From Epithemia pelagica (taxonomy: Eukaryota > Bacillariophyta > Bacillariophyceae > Surirellales > Surirellaceae), in NCBI GenBank assembly GCA_946965045.2, contig OX337233.1:2232001-2296000 (forward strand): 64,000 bases of DNA. The letters are read 5' to 3'. This document shows, one piece after another, positions 23,903 through 33,677 of the stretch. Every line of letters starts with the position of its first letter. Positions within the stretch are counted from its first letter, which is position 1. The notes below the pieces were generated by a model. It worked only from the letters and a program-made list of their open reading frames with translations. It did not search any database and was not told the DNA's origin. A program made the translations under genes and the position numbers.

Positions 23903-25306
23903 ATGACGGAATCGCTCTTTTCGTGTTATCACACGTGTGGACTCGAAGAAACCTTTCAAGTGACCTCGTTCGATCCCAATTCAAAAATTTGTATCGACGA
24001 CTCTCCGAAGATGCAGCAACGCGCTTCACTTTCACGACAAGCCGACCATCGGCATGGATCCGTCTCCATTGGAAGAGTACGTTCGGAAGAACGTTTGTTG
24101 TCTGGGGAAGAGGATCAACTTCTTCATGACCAATCTCAAGATCATCGCGAAGAATTGGAATTGAAAGAAAATTCGACCATGGATGACGACGAGGACAATA
24201 TCATTACAAAACAGGACGGAGATGCAGATTCTCCGGACGGTGCTGCACCGGCCAAGGCGGAACGAATTCACCGCCGTGCCATGAGTGACCCATTCGATAC
24301 ACCGATTTCGGATAACGCAATGGATGACCTTCGAAAATTGGAAGAATTGGCAGTTAAAGAACACGAGGAGGAAGTGGAGGCTGCATCAGCCGTGTTGGCG
24401 GCGCAACCCGAAACACCAGGTTCGCAGCATAGCCACCATTCACATTCCAAGCCGGCCTATCCAACCCTTCCACGATATCCGGTTGCTGCGACACGAGACA
24501 AGAATTGTTGGAGTGAACCGCCTATTAGCATTTTCTCGATTCGAGGAGCTAATTATTTGAAAGACAAGAAAAAGGTTCCTTCCAAAGATTATTTGTTTCG
24601 GGCCAGAGGGTGTGATTTGTTTTTGTTCGATGAAAGCATCAATGTGTTTGAAAGGTATGTCGTGACCGTGTTCCTTGTACATGAATTACTGGTCGGACAA
24701 TGTAACTCACAGTGCTTGTTTATCACGGGGATACTAAAATACTATTACAGAAGCACACAGATATTGCAGGGTCAGCTTCGGTCTCTTCCGACGCTCTCTA
24801 TCAATTTCCAGTTTCCTTGGGGTTGCATACTCCTATATTTTGAAATTCCTGAAAAGCTGTCGAAATATGTGAGTACTGGCAAGGTTCCTCTCGACTCCGA
24901 CTTGACAGTTGCTGAACGGGTTGTGGCGAAATGGATGCTCGGGGACACGAATTACAAAAATGAACGTCTCAAATTGATTTCCTACGTCGCCGAAGGTCCT
25001 TGGGTCGTCCGAAACATGGTGACAGGACGCCCCGCCATTATTGGCAAAAAGTTGCCCGTGTCGTACTCGACGTACTCGGCCGATCCTGCCGCAAATCTAG
25101 CACCCTTGCTTCAATGTACCTTGGATATTGGAAGTTCGAGCGCGACCGCCAAACGAATTGTCTCTGTGTGCCGTCGGTACATGAGTGCCTTGACGGTCGA
25201 TATTGGATTTGTGATTCAAGGAGATACTGTCGATGAACTTCCCGAACAAATGCTGGCGGCTTCTCGTATCCATGGACCTGATCCCTTGAAAGCACCCAAA
25301 TTGTAG
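23903..25306 (+). CDS. EDR2-like lipid-binding protein (DUF1336)
   Basis: The model has two exons (23903-24654, 24751-25306) and 435 residues. The intron (GTATGT...TTACAG) is 96 bases and carries no stop, so an unspliced read adds 32 hydrophobic residues that interrupt the domain; spliced is preferred. The first 180 residues are acidic and Ser-rich. The rest matches the C-terminal domain of plant ENHANCED DISEASE RESISTANCE 2: FSIRGANYLKDKKKVPS, LPTLSINFQFPWG, LYFEIPE, NERLKLISYVAEGPWVV and TVDIGFVIQG. EDR2 family members bind lipids at endomembranes. The start is uncertain: ATG at 23903 or at 24011. The last nine codons and the stop lie in a threefold tandem repeat. Confidence 0.85.
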   Translation: MTESLFSCYHTCGLEETFQVTSFDPNSKICIDDSPKMQQRASLSRQADHRHGSVSIGRVRSEERLLSGEEDQLLHDQSQDHREELELKENSTMDDDEDNIITKQDGDADSPDGAAPAKAERIHRRAMSDPFDTPISDNAMDDLRKLEELAVKEHEEEVEAASAVLAAQPETPGSQHSHHSHSKPAYPTLPRYPVAATRDKNCWSEPPISIFSIRGANYLKDKKKVPSKDYLFRARGCDLFLFDESINVFERYVVTVFLVHELLVGQCNSQCLFITGILKYYYRSTQILQGQLRSLPTLSINFQFPWGCILLYFEIPEKLSKYVSTGKVPLDSDLTVAERVVAKWMLGDTNYKNERLKLISYVAEGPWVVRNMVTGRPAIIGKKLPVSYSTYSADPAANLAPLLQCTLDIGSSSATAKRIVSVCRRYMSALTVDIGFVIQGDTVDELPEQMLAASRIHGPDPLKAPKL

Positions 25307-25609
25307 GCAAAAAGTGACGGATGAATTATAGGATTCTGAAACGAAACAGAACTAGCCACAAGTTCTGTCGCATCGTCGTCTCTTAAACCTGATCCCTTGA
25401 AAGCACCCAAATTGTAGGCAAAAAGTGACGGATGAATTATAGGATTCTGAAACGAAACAGAACTAGCCACAAGTTCTGTCGCATCGTCGTCTCATAAACC
25501 TGATCCCTTGAAAGCACCCAAATTGTAGGCAAAAAGTGACGGATGAATTATAGGATTCTGAAACGAAACAGAACTAGCCACAAGTTCTGTCGCATCGTCG
25601 TCTCATAAA
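25277..25609 (+). repeat. Tandem repeat, 3 x 111 bp, spanning a stop codon
   Basis: Units begin at 25277, 25388 and 25499 with CCTGATCCCTTGAAAGCACC and are nearly identical. The first unit supplies the last codons (PDPLKAPKL), stop and proximal 3' untranslated region of the DUF1336 gene; each later copy repeats the same codons and stop. Confidence 0.95.
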
Positions 25610-25782
25610 AACTATTTTGTGCAATAGACCATCGAAGAAAACGAATGATAATGCAACAGTTGTATCTTTATCTTATTGTGAGATCCTCTATATTTGCATC
25701 TCAAAGGAAGGGCACATTCTTTTTGGACATTGTATATAAATTTCATAAGAGTAGCACATTGGGTCATATGGAAGTAGGAGTA
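25307..25782. other. Convergent 3' region, DUF1336 gene / VASt gene
   Basis: These 476 bases are largely the second and third copies of the 111-bp repeat, then AT-rich sequence. No further gene is seen. Confidence 0.5.
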
Positions 25783-27894
25783 TCAAGTATAGACGGAACT
25801 CATTGAGCGGCGGTGACCCTCGTCTTGGGAATTCAACATGGCTTCGGATCGTGGCTTTCCACCCATGCTTCTCCTCCGCTGCGGGGACACAAGCCTTCCC
25901 AAGCGTGAAATTGCGTTCCTGCGATTCCCATTTTCCACTGAGGAGGACGACGACATGGAGGAAAACGCACGCCGTCGAGCACGGTGCTTCCGTTCTTTCG
26001 TCTCTGGCAACGCTTGTTCGAATAGCTCAAAGGTTTTGTACATGTCTGACTCTGTCACCTCAAAGGTTTCCATCCCTTCTTCATCCACGGTAGCAAAATC
26101 GGTCATTACTTCCGTTTGTTGCGTACAAGCGTCGGAATGGTCCGTTGCGGGACTGGTGTTCTCGTTGCTTTTTTCACAGCGATCTTCATCCTTGTCCATT
26201 TTCCCCTTCTGGGGACCGTCCATGAGGAGGTCTTGTTGTTGTCGTATACGTTCTTCCTTGTGTTTTTCGGATAGAACAAGAGCCTTGCTCGCCATATGAA
26301 GCCAGGCAGTGCTAACATCGTTGAGGGACGACTTTGTCTTGGTTCGTATCTGCGATTCAAAGGGACAAGATTTCACAAAGAATACTTGACAACAAGTTGA
26401 CAAGTAACATCTATATGTACCATCGGATGATTTTTCCGCTTTGAGAATCCATCGCTCCATCACATAGAAACGATCACAAAAGGGAATATCCGCCAATGTC
26501 GTTTTCATTTCAAGAATACCAAGCTTCTTATTGACAAGCAACAATCGTTGTTCCTTAGTTGTGGTGGCATAGGGCGGTCCAAGAAACGAATTATTCGTCT
26601 TTGCTTGAAAGTGGAGCTTTCGAGTCAGAAATTCATCGTATTCAAGTTCGTGTGGGAAAGAACCAGTTGCTTCTGGGTGCAAAGACAGGGTTGTCAAAAT
26701 CTCCTCGTCCGTGGTTTTGGGAAAGACAGAGGACCAACTGCCGTACTCAATGTTTTTGTCGCCTCGCTTCTTTTGAAATTCCCTGTAGTTGTATGGGGCA
26801 TCATCGGCCAAAAATACTTCAAAGAAATGTTTGACAGAAAGACCCATAAATTCGTGTTTCTCAATAACGGGATGATCCAAAGGCGGATAGTGCACTTCTA
26901 TCCAGTTCTCATGGAGTCCATACTCGGCCATCGTAGAGAAGGTGTTCATAGTGGAGGTTGGCGCGAATGCAACCTCCTCGGTAGTGGTCAGTCTTTCTTC
27001 TTCATCTGTAGTGGGCACTGAAGGGGGAAGGGATGTTGGAGCCTCTGGCTGCCCTTTCCCTGGTTTCTCTTCTATTGATAGAATTGGAGTTGATATGTCA
27101 GGAGCGGATGCAGGGAACGACGACAACCGTCCTTCCTGTTCTGCAGGAGAATCGATTGTTGCTTCGCCCGCAGTGGTAGCTGTAGAGTCGGAGTAATACC
27201 CACAAAGACATTTCCGGAGCGGTCCTTCCACAAGAAAGTCGTAACCGGCTCCAACAGCTGTCGCCGTACTCAACGCAGTCAAAGCCCCTGCCAGGAACAA
27301 TAAAGGATGTGTCAATGAAATTGTCAAGTATATAACGGCTAGACCAAGAACTACTTCTTGTTCGGTAAGAAGGTTACTCCATGTCCGAGGTGAAAAATCA
27401 GAGGGATCAAAGTAAGCCGCCGAAGTCACAGAAGCATCATCGGCTTCCTTTTTGTTCAACCCCCAGTCAGGAAAGAACGATGAAGTCGGGCTACCCGTGG
27501 AGTTATTAGCCGAAGCTGTTGTGGCACCACTCAAAATGTCGCCCAGGGAAAAGCCAGAGGACGATTGTATGGCGCATCCTTCGTTGGACTCGCTTGGATC
27601 TGTCGGTGCTTCTGGTGCGGAAGCTATTAAATGTGCCGACTCATCGATTGCTGAAGAAGAAGAAGAAGTCAGAAACACAGTGGAAGGAACTTCCCGTGTT
27701 GCGCTATTGGTATCGTGGAAGAAGGGACCGTTCTCAAACTGAATTTCAACATGCGGCATATCACTGTCCGAGTCATCGGCCAAGGCCCAAGTGGATTTGT
27801 CTCGTATTGATGCAACAGCTTCTTCTTTTTGAAATTGCAACTGAGCTTCGACATTCACAAGTCGGCACTCATGGCTATTGTCCTTGACCATCAT
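25783..27894 (-). CDS. VASt-domain (StAR-like) sterol/lipid-transfer protein
   Basis: The main exon encodes 703 residues from the ATG at 27894. A Ser/Glu-rich N-terminal half contains one hydrophobic hairpin of about 40 residues (VVLGLAVIYLTISLTHPLLF...), probably membrane-inserted. The middle carries a VASt domain: VKHFFEVFLADDAPYNYREF, KKRGDKNIEYGSW, KLHFQAKTNNSFLGPP, LEMKTTLADIPFCDRFYVMERW and CQVFFVKSCPFESQI. VASt folds like StART and moves sterols or other lipids at membrane contact sites (VAD1, Lam/GRAMD1 families). The C terminus is basic and Ser-rich. No GRAM domain is seen here. An open, charged reverse frame at 28002-28217 might be an upstream exon, but no in-phase splice pair was found. 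The true start is therefore uncertain. Confidence 0.75.
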   Translation of the reverse strand: MMVKDNSHECRLVNVEAQLQFQKEEAVASIRDKSTWALADDSDSDMPHVEIQFENGPFFHDTNSATREVPSTVFLTSSSSSAIDESAHLIASAPEAPTDPSESNEGCAIQSSSGFSLGDILSGATTASANNSTGSPTSSFFPDWGLNKKEADDASVTSAAYFDPSDFSPRTWSNLLTEQEVVLGLAVIYLTISLTHPLLFLAGALTALSTATAVGAGYDFLVEGPLRKCLCGYYSDSTATTAGEATIDSPAEQEGRLSSFPASAPDISTPILSIEEKPGKGQPEAPTSLPPSVPTTDEEERLTTTEEVAFAPTSTMNTFSTMAEYGLHENWIEVHYPPLDHPVIEKHEFMGLSVKHFFEVFLADDAPYNYREFQKKRGDKNIEYGSWSSVFPKTTDEEILTTLSLHPEATGSFPHELEYDEFLTRKLHFQAKTNNSFLGPPYATTTKEQRLLLVNKKLGILEMKTTLADIPFCDRFYVMERWILKAEKSSDGTYRCYLSTCCQVFFVKSCPFESQIRTKTKSSLNDVSTAWLHMASKALVLSEKHKEERIRQQQDLLMDGPQKGKMDKDEDRCEKSNENTSPATDHSDACTQQTEVMTDFATVDEEGMETFEVTESDMYKTFELFEQALPETKERKHRARRRAFSSMSSSSSVENGNRRNAISRLGRLVSPQRRRSMGGKPRSEAMLNSQDEGHRRSMSSVYT

Positions 27895-29016
27895 TTTCAA
27901 CAAAACCGGAACCAGTATGGGTCACCAAAACACCGCCAACGCCAACAGGTTATGTAATGATGGGATTCGCTCTCTGTACAGGACTACTCAATTCGGTGTT
28001 ATCAGCAATAACACTTTGAGGAAAGGCTTCGCATCCCCAAGGGAGCATCTACAATCGCGGAGTCAAATTCTTGTGGCGACGAAAAGTTTCCACTCAATTT
28101 TTTTCTTTTGCTCTTGCCTTTTGAGCCTTTCTCTTCTTCCTCGTCGATGCTCACAATGGATTGTGTGAAAAGGGCATGGGCAACAGAAAGGAGCACCCAT
28201 GGAGGCAAAGGCTTCACAATTTTCGTTTCGTTGGAAAGGTTGAGACGACACGCCGGCTTCCCGTTGTCAGGGCTATTGTGATCAATAGATAGTGAATGTA
28301 CACTATCTCACAAACCCTTCGAAACCTCGTCGCTAACTCTCTCTGATTTCGCGTGCGCGGTCATTCAAGTTCCCAGGAGCAATAATCGAATATTATGATT
28401 TCTTAGCATTCGTGGTGAATATGAGAGTATTGCCTTTGTCCGAGAGCCAGGCGACTCGTGCGCGGAAATAGAAACAATAAATAATACTTAGGCTCGAGAC
28501 ACATGGTCCACGAAACAGGACATACAATAGAGCCGTGACCGTGACAGAATACAGAATCCGCCAATCGAGATTGAGAATTGGAAGACGGGTAAGGGGTAAA
28601 AAAATATATTATACCATGGTGATGATGGCACCACCAGAGTGACTTGACCATGCAGATGCAATATCAAGGCGAACAAGAATCCTGCCATACCACTTCCACG
28701 GCTCCAGAACAGAAGACCACCTTGAGACAATTGCCAATTGTATAAAGCGATCTCTGACCGAATTGCTATCACTGGTCTTTTCACACGCCATCGTCACCTC
28801 CTTCGACAAACAGAATCCTGCAAATGGCAAACATGCACCGTCATCAACACAAAACAAAACGCCGCCATGGTGCTCGTATAAGTCACGTCCGTCGTCGGAC
28901 GCTCTGCCCTACCAACGGTACTGTTGAGTCTACACTCACCAGAATTACCCCACCGGCACCAACCACGCGTCCATCCGTACATCTTTTTAGATTCCTCTTG
29001 AAGAGACTCTGCCATC
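27895..29016. other. Divergent intergenic region, VASt / LRR-kinase
   Basis: These 1.1 kb contain the presumed promoters of two divergent genes. The only interesting open stretch is the reverse frame at 28002-28217, which has a Lys/Glu/Ser-rich protein-like composition. The rest shows nothing recognisable. Confidence 0.4.
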
Positions 29017-30438
29017 ATGGCATTGGAAGAGGATAGTGGATTGGACAAATTGGATGAAGCAAAACATGAGGTAGATGAGATTCATCGCTTGCTGAGCATT
29101 TCGCGGCAAGCGACACCCGAAATTCTAGCGGCACCAAGGCCGTATACCAATATAACCAAATTGGATTTGCCCGATTGCGGTCTATCAGCCTTGCCGGATG
29201 GATTCGAGAATGCCTTTCCCAATCTCAGTATATTATTCTTGGCCAAAAACAAATTCCAACAAGTGCCGGATACAATTGGGAAATGTCCTCACCTGCAAAT
29301 GGTAGCCTTCAAGGACAATGGACTGCAATCGATTCATCCGGATGCACTACAGCCACAGCTACGATGGCTGATTCTGACAAACAATCAACTGCAAACCTTG
29401 CCCGATTCCATCGGGGAGCGTTGCCACAAGCTTCAAAAATGCATGTTGTCGGGAAATCAGCTCAAGGAACTTCCCGAATCGATGAAGCAATGTCACAACC
29501 TTGAGCTCATTCGTTTAGCATCCAATCAAATTTCTCAGGTCCCGATGGTCCTTCTTCGACACTGCCCTAAACTTTCATGGATTGCTCTTTCCGACAATCC
29601 CTGTCTGGATAGTGCGCAATCGTCGACTGGTAAACCTCTTACTGTGGTACATGACCTGGAGATTTCCGAGGAACATGAAATCTTGGGTCGTGGCGCGGGT
29701 GGCGTCACACGAAAGGTACATTGGAACGATCGCTATGTCGCTGTAAAGGAATACGGTGGATCCATGACATCGGATGGCTTGCCCCAGACAGAGCGGCGCT
29801 TGGCCTGTGCCGCAGCGGCCCTTAACTCGCCTGCCTTGGTCCAGGTATTGGGCGAAACCAAAGAACACGGTTCCTTGGTCATGGAATACTTGGATGGATT
29901 TGTGCCCTTGGCTGGACCTCCATCGATGGAGTCGTGCTCAAGAGATGTGTACGATATGACGACTTCCTCCATTGCCATGTCTGGAGAGCAGGCCGAAACT
30001 CTTATATCCAAATTATTGGAAGCCTTGGCGGCCTTGCATGCGTCGGGGATTTGTCACGGTGATTTTTACGGACACAATATATTGGTAGAATCGACCAATC
30101 CTGCCAATGTTCGATTGACCGACTTGGGAGCCGCCTTCTTTTACGACAAGGCAAGTCCTTCCGCTCCATACATTGAGCTGACCGAAATCCGAGCCTTTTG
30201 CATTCTATGCCAAGAAGTTCACCAACACTTTGTCGTGAACGGTACGTCCGCTGATAATAAGGAATCCAAGCTTTTGACGGACTTGATCCAATACATGCAA
30301 CAAGAGACCAAGATTGGAGAATCTGAACAAAAAGAGGAAGAGTCCCTCTTAAGCTTTGAGAAAGTACTGGTTTGGTGGAAACAAAAACAACTCGTCGCCA
30401 TGGCGCAAAAGTTTGACCCAGACGACGACGGTAGGTAG
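29017..30438 (+). CDS. Leucine-rich-repeat protein with C-terminal kinase-like domain
   Basis: A single exon encodes 473 residues. Residues about 45-197 form six to seven LRRs of the SHOC2/plant intracellular type (LDLPDCGLSALPDGF, LFLAKNKFQQVPDTIG, LILTNNQLQTLPDSI, LIRLASNQISQVPMVLL). The kinase domain (about 218-460) has a Gly loop LGRGAGGVTRKV, VAVKEY (Lys244), a catalytic loop read as HGDFYGHNIL and a metal-binding motif TDLGAAFFYD. HRD is replaced by HGD and DFG by DLG, as in several bacterial-like and TKL-like kinases; the catalytic Asp, Asn and Lys are kept, so activity is likely. There is no signal peptide or membrane span, so a cytosolic signalling protein is inferred. Confidence 0.85.
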   Translation: MALEEDSGLDKLDEAKHEVDEIHRLLSISRQATPEILAAPRPYTNITKLDLPDCGLSALPDGFENAFPNLSILFLAKNKFQQVPDTIGKCPHLQMVAFKDNGLQSIHPDALQPQLRWLILTNNQLQTLPDSIGERCHKLQKCMLSGNQLKELPESMKQCHNLELIRLASNQISQVPMVLLRHCPKLSWIALSDNPCLDSAQSSTGKPLTVVHDLEISEEHEILGRGAGGVTRKVHWNDRYVAVKEYGGSMTSDGLPQTERRLACAAAALNSPALVQVLGETKEHGSLVMEYLDGFVPLAGPPSMESCSRDVYDMTTSSIAMSGEQAETLISKLLEALAALHASGICHGDFYGHNILVESTNPANVRLTDLGAAFFYDKASPSAPYIELTEIRAFCILCQEVHQHFVVNGTSADNKESKLLTDLIQYMQQETKIGESEQKEEESLLSFEKVLVWWKQKQLVAMAQKFDPDDDGR

Positions 30439-30532
30439 CTCCAATGAACGTAAAAGATCCCAAATAGCGCATCAGTCACGTAGACAAATACAGCCTATCA
30501 TAAATGTCTCTAGAGAGTTCAGAACTATGTTC

Positions 30533-32101
30533 CTATAGATTCGATGGAATAAACACAGAGTATCCTGAGAGTGCAGTTGTCATTAGACAGCTGGATATTT
30601 GTGGATGCCAATGCACCTCCTTGAACTGTTCACTCCCGGAATGAACAAACAACAGTTGTGGGGGAATGGCATTCAAACCATTGTTCCTATCATCATTGTT
30701 GGATGTCGCCATACTTTCATCTTCTTCAACGGACAAGTCATAAATGTAGGCCCCCATGTCATCGGTCACGGCCACCATGGACTCATCTGTTGGATGCCAT
30801 TCGACCGAGGAAATGGGTGTTTTGTGAGGCGTAAATCGGGCCAAGGGAGCCAGAGGACCACCATTGCCTGAGAATTTGCGCAAGTCCCAGACACTCAGTA
30901 CACCATCATCACTCCCTGAGGCCATCAAATTAGTCACCAGACTGTTCCATGACAGAACATTAACATCAGAACCGTTTTGATGTACCTTATGGTTCAGCAT
31001 GGATCGTCCGGGTGCTCGGATATCAAATACACGAATGTATCCGCTACATTCGGCGGAAGCAAACACGGTAGCTTCCGAAGGCGACCATTGCAGATCCTCT
31101 ACCGAGGAGCCATGTTTTTTGTTTCGAGTCTTTTCGTTGGCCTTATAGGAGGGAGATACGGAATACCCACCCCCGCCTTCTTTAGGAGTCCACAAGTGAA
31201 TGTCACCATCACAGTCTCCAGTCAACAGTTGGCCTTGTTTCACCCTTGACCAGTCCAAGGCATATCCCTCGCTACGGTGTTTCCCGTAGCTAAAGAATGG
31301 CTTATCTGGCATCTCTGAAGGAGACTGCTGCAGCTTGGACATGGACTTTCCACTTGAAACGACAAATCTTTCAAGGAGAGTTTCAATGTTGAAGAGGTTC
31401 ACCTTACCCACATCACTCCATGTAGCAACAATGTTGGGTTGTTGTGGCATACAGCGTACTCTATTCACTCCTCCATCGTGTTTAATTGAGTAGTGTTCAG
31501 CCACTGGGTCCAAATCAATCTCATCGTCTGATTCGTCATCGTCGTCATCTTCCTTGTCGTCATCATTGTTGTCATATTCTTCTCCTAGAATGTCGTCCTC
31601 GTTTTCAACTTGAATTCTCGACAGATCAGAAAGTTTCAATACGGTTAGTTGATTGTTTTCTGCCGTGTCCGCTTGACTTCCCATAACAGCTGTTACGCAA
31701 TGAGGAAATCGTGTCCTATGATCACCAAGATCGTCGCGAACAAAATCAAACGACAATGAAGGCCATTCGGCCGTCAAACCATGGTGCATCTTGTAGGCTG
31801 TTGGATCCATCTCAAGCTCCTGTCCCTCTTTTAACCTCTCGCCGGTCAATGGATTCCAGCTTTGGATCACATCATACCCCGCTGCTGGACTGGAAGCTCC
31901 GTCATCTTCCACATCGTCCCATTCATCGTCGTCGCCTGCATCCACCACGTTTTCTTCTTCAATTTCTTCCACATAGGGATCCTCGAAGCGGAGATTGTCC
32001 TTGGTTTCTTCCGCCTCTTCCCCTTCCGAAAGACGCAGGGCCGGAGCTTCGCGTAGTTCCGGTTCTTGTCGAGTACGAGTGCGCTTGGACTTCTTTCCCA
32101 T
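30533..32101 (-). CDS. GRWD1: Glutamate-rich WD-repeat protein (GRWD1/Rrb1)
   Basis: A single exon encodes 522 residues from MGKKSKRTRTRQ at 32101. The frame is open upstream to an ATG at 32263, but the shorter start fits the family. A basic N terminus and acidic stretch lead to YDVIQSWNPLTGERLKEGQELEMD, then WPSLSFDFVRDDLGDHRTRFP, the characteristic histone-binding-like N-terminal motif of Rrb1/GRWD1. A second acidic tract and a seven-bladed WD propeller follow (LDWSRVKQGQLLTGDCDG, DLQWSPSEATVFASAECSG, VLSWNSLVTNLMASGSDDG, SVEWHPTDESMVAV). Rrb1 is the dedicated chaperone of ribosomal protein uL3 in 60S assembly. It is tail-to-tail with the LRR-kinase and head-to-head with the ferredoxin gene. 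Confidence 0.92.
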   Translation of the reverse strand: MGKKSKRTRTRQEPELREAPALRLSEGEEAEETKDNLRFEDPYVEEIEEENVVDAGDDDEWDDVEDDGASSPAAGYDVIQSWNPLTGERLKEGQELEMDPTAYKMHHGLTAEWPSLSFDFVRDDLGDHRTRFPHCVTAVMGSQADTAENNQLTVLKLSDLSRIQVENEDDILGEEYDNNDDDKEDDDDDESDDEIDLDPVAEHYSIKHDGGVNRVRCMPQQPNIVATWSDVGKVNLFNIETLLERFVVSSGKSMSKLQQSPSEMPDKPFFSYGKHRSEGYALDWSRVKQGQLLTGDCDGDIHLWTPKEGGGGYSVSPSYKANEKTRNKKHGSSVEDLQWSPSEATVFASAECSGYIRVFDIRAPGRSMLNHKVHQNGSDVNVLSWNSLVTNLMASGSDDGVLSVWDLRKFSGNGGPLAPLARFTPHKTPISSVEWHPTDESMVAVTDDMGAYIYDLSVEEDESMATSNNDDRNNGLNAIPPQLLFVHSGSEQFKEVHWHPQISSCLMTTALSGYSVFIPSNL

Positions 32102-32338
32102 TTTGGTTGTGATCTTCAGGTGGAGATAGAATGAGAAATGCGAGACGGGAGAAGACTGATGGATGGATTTGACGGAAGGATACGACGGTCGAAGGACTGG
32201 CTCTTCTACGTCACATCCGGGTAATTGACGTGGTTTTGTCTTTTGTCGTTCCATCTTTCCCATCAATCACATCTCTATCTCATATCTCTCCCATATGTTT
32301 TCTGTTGCTGTCGGGGTGGATGGAATTGAGAGAGAAAC

Positions 32339-32881
32339 ATGTTTGTTCGAATCGTTCCCTCTATAGCGGCACGGAGAACAGCGGCAGTCAGGCCATTGGC
32401 AATTGGAAATTGGAACATTCTGGGCGTGCCAGCTGAACAACAAGGACAACAACCTCAACAACCAATATCATCACCACAACAGGTTCGGTGGCACGGTGGT
32501 CCATCGGTTCCGTCCGATGCACCCACGGTCCATGTGACATTTTTGCAACCCGATGGGGAAACTCGATCGACCGTAGATGCACGCATCGGAGAAACTCTGT
32601 TGCAGACGGCTCATCGACACGAAATCGATTTGGAAGGGGCCTGCGAAGGCGTCTGTGCCTGCAGCACGTGTCATTTGATTTTGCCCTCCGATTTGTACGA
32701 CCAACTTGACATTCCTAGTGATGATGAAGAGGATATGCTTGATATGGCATTCGGTTTGGAAGAAACAAGTCGGTTGGGGTGTCAGATCAAGGTTACGGAG
32801 GATATGGAGGGAGTGGAGTTTCGCATGCCAGCTGCCACTTGCAATTTTTACGTTGATGGCCATGTCCCCAAACCACACTGA
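32339..32881 (+). CDS. Mitochondrial [2Fe-2S] ferredoxin (adrenodoxin type)
   Basis: A single exon encodes 180 residues. An Arg-rich, acid-free N terminus (MFVRIVPSIAARRTAAVRP) is a mitochondrial presequence. The ferredoxin fold has VTFLQPDGETRSTVDARIGETLLQTA, cluster ligands Cys102-x5-Cys108-x2-Cys111 and Cys148, the acidic partner-recognition helix DIPSDDEEDMLDMAFGL and the C-terminal RMPAATCNFYVDG. This is the ISC-pathway adrenodoxin/Yah1 type. It supplies electrons for mitochondrial Fe-S cluster synthesis and related reactions. The 237-bp gap to GRWD1 should hold a shared divergent promoter. Confidence 0.93.
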   Translation: MFVRIVPSIAARRTAAVRPLAIGNWNILGVPAEQQGQQPQQPISSPQQVRWHGGPSVPSDAPTVHVTFLQPDGETRSTVDARIGETLLQTAHRHEIDLEGACEGVCACSTCHLILPSDLYDQLDIPSDDEEDMLDMAFGLEETSRLGCQIKVTEDMEGVEFRMPAATCNFYVDGHVPKPH

Positions 32882-33033
32882 GAGATTGTTAGTACTGGAA
32901 CGATTCAAGAGTAGAGACGATTCAAGAGAATCGTTATCTGCATCGCAATATCACGAATGCCACATGTACAAATGACATCATTTTTAGATCTCCGTCCGCA
33001 AAGGACTCTATTTGTTACCTCCAGTTAGCATTT

Positions 33034-33645
33034 CTAATCCACAGGTAGCCGTCGTTCGTGAATATAAATTAGATGCCACCCGAAATTCGTTTGAACGGGT
33101 CCCACCGTCGTTTGCATGGGTGTGGCAGGGTCGAAACACACTTTATCAAAGGGCGGTGCCATGGTGCCGGGTCCAAAACGGCCTAAATTTCCTCCACTAC
33201 TTTTCCCACTGGGACAGGCACTGTGTTTCTTGGCATGTTTGGCAAACAGCAACACGTCGGACTGAATTGCTTTTTGAAAGTCGAGTAATTTCTCCTTGGT
33301 TTCCTTGCTATGATCCATGATCAAAATATGGGAAGCCTCACAATACACTTTGCTGTCCTTTCCTCCACCACCTCCAAACAGAATATTGTACAAGTAGTAA
33401 AAGGAAAAGAATGCCACCGCCAATGACACGGGGCTAAAGGGAAGTTTTATTTGCCCATCTCGAAGTTGGATCTTTTGTAGATACCACGCTTTGGCGGCAT
33501 GTCGCTGGCGTTTCTCCGATGCAGTCTCATATTCATCCCCTTCGATACCTTGCCCCACATCAGCAGCAATCGATGAAGTTGCAATCAAGTTCACAACAGT
33601 GGCCAAAACCAAGAGGATATGAAAGCGTTTCGACGACATGGCCAT
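33034..33645 (-). CDS. Membrane-anchored parvulin-type peptidyl-prolyl isomerase
   Basis: The model has one exon and 203 residues from MAMSSKRFHILLVLATVV, a good signal peptide. The frame extends upstream to an ATG at 33738, but that extension is encoded mostly by a dispersed repeat and would bury the signal peptide, so the inner ATG is preferred. A second hydrophobic segment (VSLAVAFFSFYYLYNILF) precedes the parvulin domain: CEASHILIMDHSKETKEKLLDF, FAKHAKKHSACPSGKSSGGNLGRFGPGTMAPPFD, then TVGPVQTNFGWHLIYIHER. The order matches SurA/PrsA/Pin-like rotamases without the phosphate-binding loop of Pin1. It probably assists folding in the secretory pathway. It converges with the ferredoxin gene. 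Confidence 0.85.
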   Translation of the reverse strand: MAMSSKRFHILLVLATVVNLIATSSIAADVGQGIEGDEYETASEKRQRHAAKAWYLQKIQLRDGQIKLPFSPVSLAVAFFSFYYLYNILFGGGGGKDSKVYCEASHILIMDHSKETKEKLLDFQKAIQSDVLLFAKHAKKHSACPSGKSSGGNLGRFGPGTMAPPFDKVCFDPATPMQTTVGPVQTNFGWHLIYIHERRLPVD

Positions 33646-33677
33646 TGTGTTGACTTTTGCGCCCACAAATCCCCTGA

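Noticed and set aside
28002-28217. Charged reverse open frame upstream of the VASt gene as an extra exon
   Set aside because: It looks protein-like, but no donor/acceptor pair joins it in phase to the VASt frame; left as a note.
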